A stretch of DNA of 64,000 nucleotides from the IMG/VR virus record IMGVR_UViG_3300031344_000086, positions 1 through 64,000 of that record; one strand, 5' to 3'. Under the pieces are notes generated by a model. That model was not told the origin of the DNA. It saw only the letters and a list, made by a program, of their open reading frames with translations, and did not search any database. Within the stretch, counting starts at the first letter, position 1; every line of letters starts with the position of its first letter. This document shows positions 58,805 to 64,000 of the stretch, in pieces. This DNA comes from a virus. Made by a program: the position numbers and the translations under genes.

Positions 58805-59320
58805 ATGAAAAACGTAGATCTATCTAATAGTATTGCTGCCGATATGGATAAAGTATTAAATAGTGATGAGAATAAGCAGTTATTCTCATCCGCCTCAGTA
58901 CTAGAAAAACTGGCATTCAAAAAAGTATCCGAAGACGATAAAACAACTGAAGTTGAAGTTGAGCTTGAAAATGCTCTAACAAAGAACGCTTCAGCAGAAG
59001 TTGACGAAGTTGTATCAGAAGATGATGTAGTTGCTATGCTATTACAAGCATCAGAAGATCTTGATACTCTTGGTTTTGACAAATTAGCTTCGTACAGCGC
59101 GCTTATAGCTGACAAACTAATGGTCGAAGCAAAAGCAAAGGCTAAAACAAAGTCTGATAAAAAATCAGACAAGAAATCAGATAAGAAATCTGATAAAGCC
59201 AAATCTGATAAAAAAATGGATATGAAAGATCGCATGAAGAAAATGCGTGAAATGCAAGGTAAAGGAAAGAAAGATTCCAAAAAAGAAGATAAAAAAGATT
59301 CAAAGAAATCCTCTAAATAA
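58805..59320 (+). CDS. Virion-module protein with Lys/Ser/Asp repeat tail
   Basis: 171 residues. A helical acidic N-terminal domain (about 1-110) and a tail of Ser-Asp-Lys-Lys repeats (near 119-140) then Lys/Met/Asp. Highly basic tail fits nucleic-acid or scaffold contact. Paralogous in its helical part to the next protein (Leu-Gly-x-x-Lys-x-Ala). Confidence 0.65.
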   Translation: MKNVDLSNSIAADMDKVLNSDENKQLFSSASVLEKLAFKKVSEDDKTTEVEVELENALTKNASAEVDEVVSEDDVVAMLLQASEDLDTLGFDKLASYSALIADKLMVEAKAKAKTKSDKKSDKKSDKKSDKAKSDKKMDMKDRMKKMREMQGKGKKDSKKEDKKDSKKSSK

Positions 59321-59329
59321 TCGGAACAC

Positions 59330-60151
59330 ATGTTCAATAAAAAAGATATATCATCAGAGTTAGCTGAATCAATGGCAAGTCATCTCGTTGGTAATACCAT
59401 CGAGAAACGTGCAGAAGATTTAAATAAGTTTGCGACTGCAATTGATCATATCAGTGATGCAGCAGAAACGTTTGATAAACTTGGAATGAACAAAGAAGCT
59501 GAAGCACTAACTACATTACTAGAAATAATAGCAGGTAAAAAATCAAAGAAAAAATCTAAACCAAGTAAATCCAAAAAGAAGCCATCAAAATCAAAGAAAA
59601 CTGATTCGGCAACAAAAGGATTAACCGGTGAAAAAATGGTTGATAACCTAAAACACAAAGGTTGGGTTTTCAATGCTGATGATCAAAATAATGGAAATGA
59701 CCATACAGATGGTTGTATGTGCAGTATGTGTATGGATGTAAATGATGTTCGTCATGGTGATGATTGCGTATGTTCAATATGTATGAAAGATGACGAGAAT
59801 GATGTAAAGCATCATAATAAATCTGAGAATAAAAATCATTATTGGGACGGGCACTCTCGTGATGAGTGCGAAGAATGGTCTACATGCCCACAACATCGTA
59901 ATCAGTCTAATACAAAAGAAGATGAGTGGTATCGACACTGGGCAGATAAAGATGATAAAAACGATCACTTCGATACAGAAGAAGATGCTGGATCTCATAT
60001 AAATAGAGATGATAATTGTCATATAGATATAGAAGAAAGCGAACCATTCGATTTTAGTGATACTTCAATAGATAGAAATCATAGCGATGATGATGTGAAT
60101 TATGCAGAAATGTTCAAGCAATTTAATAATGATTTTGAAGATGAAGTATAA
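59330..60151 (+). CDS. Virion-module protein with twin Cys knuckles and His/Asp-rich tail
   Basis: 273 residues. A helical N-terminal module, a Lys/Ser/Pro tract (about 70-92), then two similar knuckles: Asp-Gly-Cys-Met-Cys-Ser-Met-Cys-Met and Asp-Asp-Cys-Val-Cys-Ser-Ile-Cys-Met (about 27 residues apart), then a His/Asp/Asn/Trp-rich tail of about 110 residues. It looks like a metal binder. No known family. It is the last gene before a strong terminator. Confidence 0.66.
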   Translation: MFNKKDISSELAESMASHLVGNTIEKRAEDLNKFATAIDHISDAAETFDKLGMNKEAEALTTLLEIIAGKKSKKKSKPSKSKKKPSKSKKTDSATKGLTGEKMVDNLKHKGWVFNADDQNNGNDHTDGCMCSMCMDVNDVRHGDDCVCSICMKDDENDVKHHNKSENKNHYWDGHSRDECEEWSTCPQHRNQSNTKEDEWYRHWADKDDKNDHFDTEEDAGSHINRDDNCHIDIEESEPFDFSDTSIDRNHSDDDVNYAEMFKQFNNDFEDEV

Positions 60152-60176
60152 AAATTAAGGGAGTAAAGATATGGAG

Positions 60177-60208
60177 AGCGAGGAAATTTTATGGTTTCCT
60201 CGCTTTTT
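60177..60208 (+). terminator. Intrinsic terminator closing the scaffold operon
   Basis: Perfect 10-base stem AGCGAGGAAA/TTTCCTCGCT, 8-base loop, five T's. It is followed by 53 bases of leader before the gene at 60262. Confidence 0.88.
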
Positions 60209-60261
60209 GCTATTTAGAGTTTTATTTTTGGTGATATATAGTTATTGAAAGGAACAGAAAT

Positions 60262-60954
60262 ATGTTTAGATTAGTTCAAGAAAGCAATCAACTTCCTTAT
60301 AGTTGGCAGGTTGATCCGAGTGCAGAGTTTGAAGCTGGAATGATAGCTCAACTAACAGTTATTGGTAATCAGGTAATGGCAACAGTTAGTAATGGTAGCG
60401 CCCCCATTGGTATCATAGATGACCAGAAAACAAAAGCATTTACCAGTAATGCTTGGGACGAATCCATAGTTATTCCAACGACCGGTGTAGCCGGGCCTAA
60501 TAATACAATCGTTACGCCAGTTGACATAAAATGGGAACTCAATAATCCAAATGTTGTTCCAAATAGTTTTATATCTATTCCGGTTGAGGTTCAATTGATT
60601 CCAAGAAACGGCGTAATAGTATTCCCAGCTGGTACATTATTGAATTATGATTTATTAGGAACAGGCGAACCTAATGCAATTAAAACAAATGTTAGATATG
60701 CATATCAGATTCCAAATATAATTGGAGACGATAGCACGTTCGCATCACAGCGTATAACGGTTTGGTTCGGTCGTTTGATTGGTGAAACAAATATGTTTGA
60801 GGTAAATCAGATATATGAAGTTAACGCTAATTTATTCGTTAGTGAGTTGGGGCTGCTAACAACCAGACAACCAGCTCCTAATTATCCAGCTATGGCTATA
60901 GTTACAGCTCCTCCTACCCCAATGTCATCAACTCTTCAGTTCTTATGGCTATAA
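60262..60954 (+). CDS. Beta-rich virion protein (decoration or head-fibre type)
   Basis: 230 residues, mostly beta, with Gly-Ile-Ile-Asp-Asp-Gln-Lys-Thr-Lys-Ala-Phe and many Pro/Asn turns, like phage head decoration proteins. SD AAAGGAAC precedes the ATG, and the upstream gap has TGATATAT. It stands alone between a terminator and a new leader, so it can be expressed highly. Assignment is by composition and position. Confidence 0.6.
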   Translation: MFRLVQESNQLPYSWQVDPSAEFEAGMIAQLTVIGNQVMATVSNGSAPIGIIDDQKTKAFTSNAWDESIVIPTTGVAGPNNTIVTPVDIKWELNNPNVVPNSFISIPVEVQLIPRNGVIVFPAGTLLNYDLLGTGEPNAIKTNVRYAYQIPNIIGDDSTFASQRITVWFGRLIGETNMFEVNQIYEVNANLFVSELGLLTTRQPAPNYPAMAIVTAPPTPMSSTLQFLWL

Positions 60955-61016
60955 TAAATAATTGATATCTACCATTATTTTCTCATATTATTAGCCTACA
61001 CCATCGGAGCAGATAT
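60955..61016 (+). promoter_or_regulatory. Leader with candidate late motif
   Basis: 62 bases with ATTATT (60987-60992), four bases, then TAC, resembling the leader motifs near 36471 and 49599, and CGGAG before the ATG at 61017. Confidence 0.35.
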
Positions 61017-62135
61017 ATGGTATATACATTAAAAGATATAAAACATTTAGAAACTATTGCCAATCTTCAATCCAAAGAAGTAGAGCAATCAAAACCTATT
61101 TTTGTACAAGCTGAAGATACTTCGCTTACAGCTACAATATTAAAATTATGCAATAAACTTCGTGCTGAAGGTCATAATAAATACGCGGAGTCAGTAGAAA
61201 ATAAGTTTGTTAATTACAAAACTGCTGGTGTTCACTTATATCAAGCACACAAAGAAACTGGTGAAGATTTAGTTGATCAAGCACATCCAGATGGTGATAA
61301 TAAAATAGTTTCAGATGTATCAGATAATAATGGTGATGTTGAAACTATTGTATCTAAACATAAAAAAATTGTTGATATTGTTAATAAACAACCAACTGGA
61401 AAATTAGCATCATATGTTGAGCAATGTAAAATTGCACTTGGTCAATCCATCACTATGCCAAAAACAATAGATACAATGAATATTCGAGAGTTAATAAATT
61501 CTGCCAATGAAGATATACAAAAAATATATAATATGATTGTTAAATCAGGAGGAATAAGTTCTATAAGATTATCTGATATAAGAGATAGAATGTCTTTAAT
61601 ATCTAACTTAGTCAATACGCCTATTAAAGATATGTCAGCTGATGAAATCAATAAAGCCGTATCCGGAGTATCTGCCATATCACAATGGCTACATCCAAAT
61701 TTACTTCATAATTATTTACCAGATTTAATAAATAAAGGAGTTAGCACTGATGAATTATGGGATAAAATATCTGGAATTTTAAATGGTGCAACTTCAAAAT
61801 TAAAATCAGCTATATCTAAATTAGTTGATGAACAATATAAGGATGAGCCAAAAGATAATGTATCAGTAAAACAAAATCCACAAGCTGATAGCATAACAGA
61901 AAATTTTCAATCAATGATGGCGTTAATAACTCAGTTAGAAAGCCAAGTTAATAATGGTAAGTCTACTAATAAAGCTGCGCAATTAGCTTGGTTAGATCAG
62001 ATGAATCAAGCTGTTGGTGATAAGATGGCTCAATATTCATCTATTCAAAATAAAGAACCTGTTGCAAAAGAATATACAGATTTATTGGGTCAAGTTAAAC
62101 AAAGATTAGATGCTTTCAAATCAAAACTCGGTTAA
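61017..62135 (+). CDS. Hypothetical virion-module helical protein
   Basis: 372 residues. Residues about 35-100 contain Leu-Cys-Asn-Lys-Leu-Arg-Ala-Glu-Gly-x-x-x-x-Ala and a His-Leu-Tyr-x-Ala-His-x-x-Thr-Gly-Glu-Asp segment ending His-Pro-Asp-Gly, which reads like a short conserved phage module. The rest is helical. Not recognised. Confidence 0.62.
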   Translation: MVYTLKDIKHLETIANLQSKEVEQSKPIFVQAEDTSLTATILKLCNKLRAEGHNKYAESVENKFVNYKTAGVHLYQAHKETGEDLVDQAHPDGDNKIVSDVSDNNGDVETIVSKHKKIVDIVNKQPTGKLASYVEQCKIALGQSITMPKTIDTMNIRELINSANEDIQKIYNMIVKSGGISSIRLSDIRDRMSLISNLVNTPIKDMSADEINKAVSGVSAISQWLHPNLLHNYLPDLINKGVSTDELWDKISGILNGATSKLKSAISKLVDEQYKDEPKDNVSVKQNPQADSITENFQSMMALITQLESQVNNGKSTNKAAQLAWLDQMNQAVGDKMAQYSSIQNKEPVAKEYTDLLGQVKQRLDAFKSKLG

Positions 62136-62137
62136 TT

Positions 62138-63238
62138 ATGAAAAATAAAATTAATAAAATAGCACAAAATACTCCTCAAAATATTCCAGATTATTTTGAA
62201 GGAACTAAGCCGTCAGAAGTACCAGCAGATTTTGTTGGACCAACTCAACAAGGACAAGCAGCACCAGCAGCTACTCCTGCCCCCGCTACACAATCTACTT
62301 CACAATATCCTCGTTCACAGTCAATTCAAGAAATGCAAACTGCTCTTCAAAGTCTCTATGGTGCATTCAAGAATTACCCAATGTTTAATAAAAAGCCAGA
62401 CTATCGTGAACAAGACAAAGGTCAACGCGGCGCGGAGTACGGAGAAAACTACGAACATGGTAGCGATTCATTTTTGACAACTATGATGAACCGACATGTA
62501 AATAAATCAGATATGGTTGGCACGGCAGATATGTCAGTGCAAGGTGCTCAAGCAGGTAAATCAGCAGATTTAATAAAACTATTAGAATCACTAAAGACAT
62601 TCGGCAAAGGGCTTAATAAGCCAGATGGTGCTTGGGGACCGTATACAAATAATGCATTAAAAAATCTATATGCTATAACAAAAGCGATGTTAGAAATGTT
62701 AGCTAACCTACATGTAAAACAAGACGTTTATACAAATAAAGATTTAGAAGAATTAAAATCTAGTATACCAGAAGATCCTAAACAAAATCAAAATCCAGAT
62801 GAATCTGCTACAACTATAACAAAAAATATAGCTAAAGTAAAAATGCTACTTGGAAGTTTTGTAAATGGAACTACTGGTGAAAATAGTCAACTTGCTCCAT
62901 ATATAAATCAACAAAAAGCTTTTGAGACATCATTCAATAAGAAACCAATTAATTCAAGAGCATTAGTTGGATATAACGTTGCTCAATCACAAGTTCCAGT
63001 TCTAAATATACAGGTTCCAAAAGATCCAATGCATCCCGAACAAGGAACAGTTCCACTAGTATTAGGAAATCTTGCAACAGCACAAGATTTTAAAGAGTTT
63101 GTTGATAGCTCTGGTATTATGGTTGATCATAAAAAACCAACAGATAAAGAGTCTATGAATAAGATAATTGAAACAATAGAAAATAAAATAAAAGCGGTTA
63201 ACACTAAAACCCCAGCAACAAATGAGCCCGGATACTAA
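62138..63238 (+). CDS. Hypothetical protein with peptidoglycan-binding-like segment
   Basis: 366 residues. A Gln/Pro/Ala/Thr N-terminal linker (about 30-70), a Lys-Pro-Asp-Gly-Ala-Trp-Gly-Pro-Tyr-Thr segment (near 160-175) that resembles the core of PG_binding_1 domains, and a C-terminal mixed domain. Cell-wall binding of a virion or cargo protein is a guess from that motif. Confidence 0.6.
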   Translation: MKNKINKIAQNTPQNIPDYFEGTKPSEVPADFVGPTQQGQAAPAATPAPATQSTSQYPRSQSIQEMQTALQSLYGAFKNYPMFNKKPDYREQDKGQRGAEYGENYEHGSDSFLTTMMNRHVNKSDMVGTADMSVQGAQAGKSADLIKLLESLKTFGKGLNKPDGAWGPYTNNALKNLYAITKAMLEMLANLHVKQDVYTNKDLEELKSSIPEDPKQNQNPDESATTITKNIAKVKMLLGSFVNGTTGENSQLAPYINQQKAFETSFNKKPINSRALVGYNVAQSQVPVLNIQVPKDPMHPEQGTVPLVLGNLATAQDFKEFVDSSGIMVDHKKPTDKESMNKIIETIENKIKAVNTKTPATNEPGY

Positions 63239-63239
63239 T

Positions 63240-64000
63240 ATGACTTTTTTATATGATGAACAGATACTAAAAGAGTTCTCTAAATTATTAGAGCCAAAGA
63301 TTGCGCAACAAGCACCGCAACAAGCTTTTACGCCTGCTCAAATGCAAGATGTTGCATTAAAATTGTTAAATAACATCAAAACAAGCTATTCACCAATAGA
63401 AGTTCCAGAAGGCGCTCAGTTATTCTCAAGAAACGCACAAAACCTTAATGAACTAACAATGTGGATGCTCAATAATAAGGTTAAGTATAATAACCACCCA
63501 ATTGTATTACATGATAAGTTTCAATTAGATAAGTCGGTTCAATATACAGAATTTAATAATGCATACGTGTGGAAGGATGGATTAGTAGAGTTCCTAAAAG
63601 ATTTACAAAATCAAGCAAAAGATAGTAATAATAATTTATTTATGCAACATGTTAATGGATTAATATCTGATGCAAATAAAGATTTACAAGCAGGATTAGC
63701 AACAGAAGAAGATGCTAAATCAACAGGCGAAACAAAACAAAATCAACCAACACAACAAGGTCAACCAACAGCTCAACAAGATCAATCTGAACAAGGTCAA
63801 TCTCAACAAGGTCAGGGTTCAGCAGTACAAAAAGCCGTATATGAAACACAACAAGTACTGAAACAAAATACTGGTTCTGATAGTTTCGAATTACCATTCG
63901 ATGTTGATACTAATGATGTAGATATTAAACGAATGAATAATTTTGCTCGTCAAATAGGTTTTACGTTTCAAACGGCAATTGATCAAAGTAAATGGGGAAT
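63240..64000 (+). CDS. Partial hypothetical virion-module protein (3' end outside window)
   Basis: ATG at 63240, two bases after the previous stop; no stop by the window end (253 full codons). Helical start, mixed domain, then a Gln/Gly/Thr/Pro-rich low-complexity stretch (near 165-200) with Gln-Gln-Gly-Gln repeats, and a further folded part. Linker-plus-domain layout as in its neighbours. Not recognised. Confidence 0.65.
   Translation, partial: MTFLYDEQILKEFSKLLEPKIAQQAPQQAFTPAQMQDVALKLLNNIKTSYSPIEVPEGAQLFSRNAQNLNELTMWMLNNKVKYNNHPIVLHDKFQLDKSVQYTEFNNAYVWKDGLVEFLKDLQNQAKDSNNNLFMQHVNGLISDANKDLQAGLATEEDAKSTGETKQNQPTQQGQPTAQQDQSEQGQSQQGQGSAVQKAVYETQQVLKQNTGSDSFELPFDVDTNDVDIKRMNNFARQIGFTFQTAIDQSKWG

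Noticed and set aside
58696-59337. 213-residue reverse frame over 58805-59320
   Set aside because: Ser/Phe/Leu-rich antisense of the lysine tail; a clear shadow.
60171-60248. 25-codon hydrophobic frame across the terminator at 60177, preceded by GGGAG
   Set aside because: It runs through a perfect terminator stem; composition comes from the hairpin and T-tract. Not supported as a gene.

Overview
The window is a low-GC stretch of double-stranded DNA with almost every gene on one strand, most stop/start codons overlapping (ATGA, TAATG), and both replication and virion genes. It contains a large terminase, a portal protein, a candidate prohead protease/scaffold, a lytic transglycosylase, a C-family DNA polymerase, RecA, SbcCD, SSB and a primase split in two. 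This fits a large to jumbo tailed bacteriophage (Caudoviricetes). The host cannot be named. Good Shine-Dalgarno sequences before several genes and a phage copy of ribosomal protein bS21 point to a bacterial host that uses SD-led initiation and has its own bS21.

Layout. 1-3.7 kb: end of a virion-like gene, a DUF192 protein, an FtsK-like ATPase and a degenerate PPP phosphatase. 3.7-6.8 kb: small zinc-ribbon proteins, the only convincing reverse-strand gene, and topoisomerase IA flanked by two paralogous small genes. 6.8-13 kb: bS21, an MT-A70 methyltransferase next to an HNH nuclease, a 26-residue lysine-rich peptide with a perfect Shine-Dalgarno and its own terminator, a second HNH nuclease, peptide deformylase with a SEC-C tail, and a thioredoxin-fold protein. 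13-36 kb: a replication, repair and proteostasis block (CHC2 half-primase, SbcD, SbcC, dNMP kinase, HNH nuclease, Cas4/RecB-like nuclease, trigger factor, oligoribonuclease, M41-like protease, DnaE, RecA, SSB, RuvC-like resolvase, DnaJ, TOPRIM half-primase). 36-64 kb: a sigma/HTH regulator, then the virion assembly module (candidate small terminase, CCA/poly(A)-polymerase-like enzyme, a second J-domain protein, intein-split TerL, portal, lysozyme-like protein, tyrosine phosphatase, protease/scaffold fusion, lysine-rich and metal-binding accessory proteins, a beta-rich virion protein). The last gene runs off the end.

How the genes work together. The phage carries most of its own DNA replication and recombination machinery. 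It also carries an unusual set acting at the ribosome and just after it: bS21 (initiation), deformylase with a possible ribosome-targeting SEC-C tail, trigger factor (exit-tunnel chaperone), DnaJ and an FtsH-like peptidase. I read these as a phage-encoded co-translational protein-maturation kit. Four intrinsic terminators (about 10.2, 33.0, 35.9 and 60.2 kb) divide long operons. The most notable single elements are a 137-residue mini-intein with class 3 hallmarks inside the TerL Walker A motif, the primase split across 21 kb, and the short lysine-rich gene.
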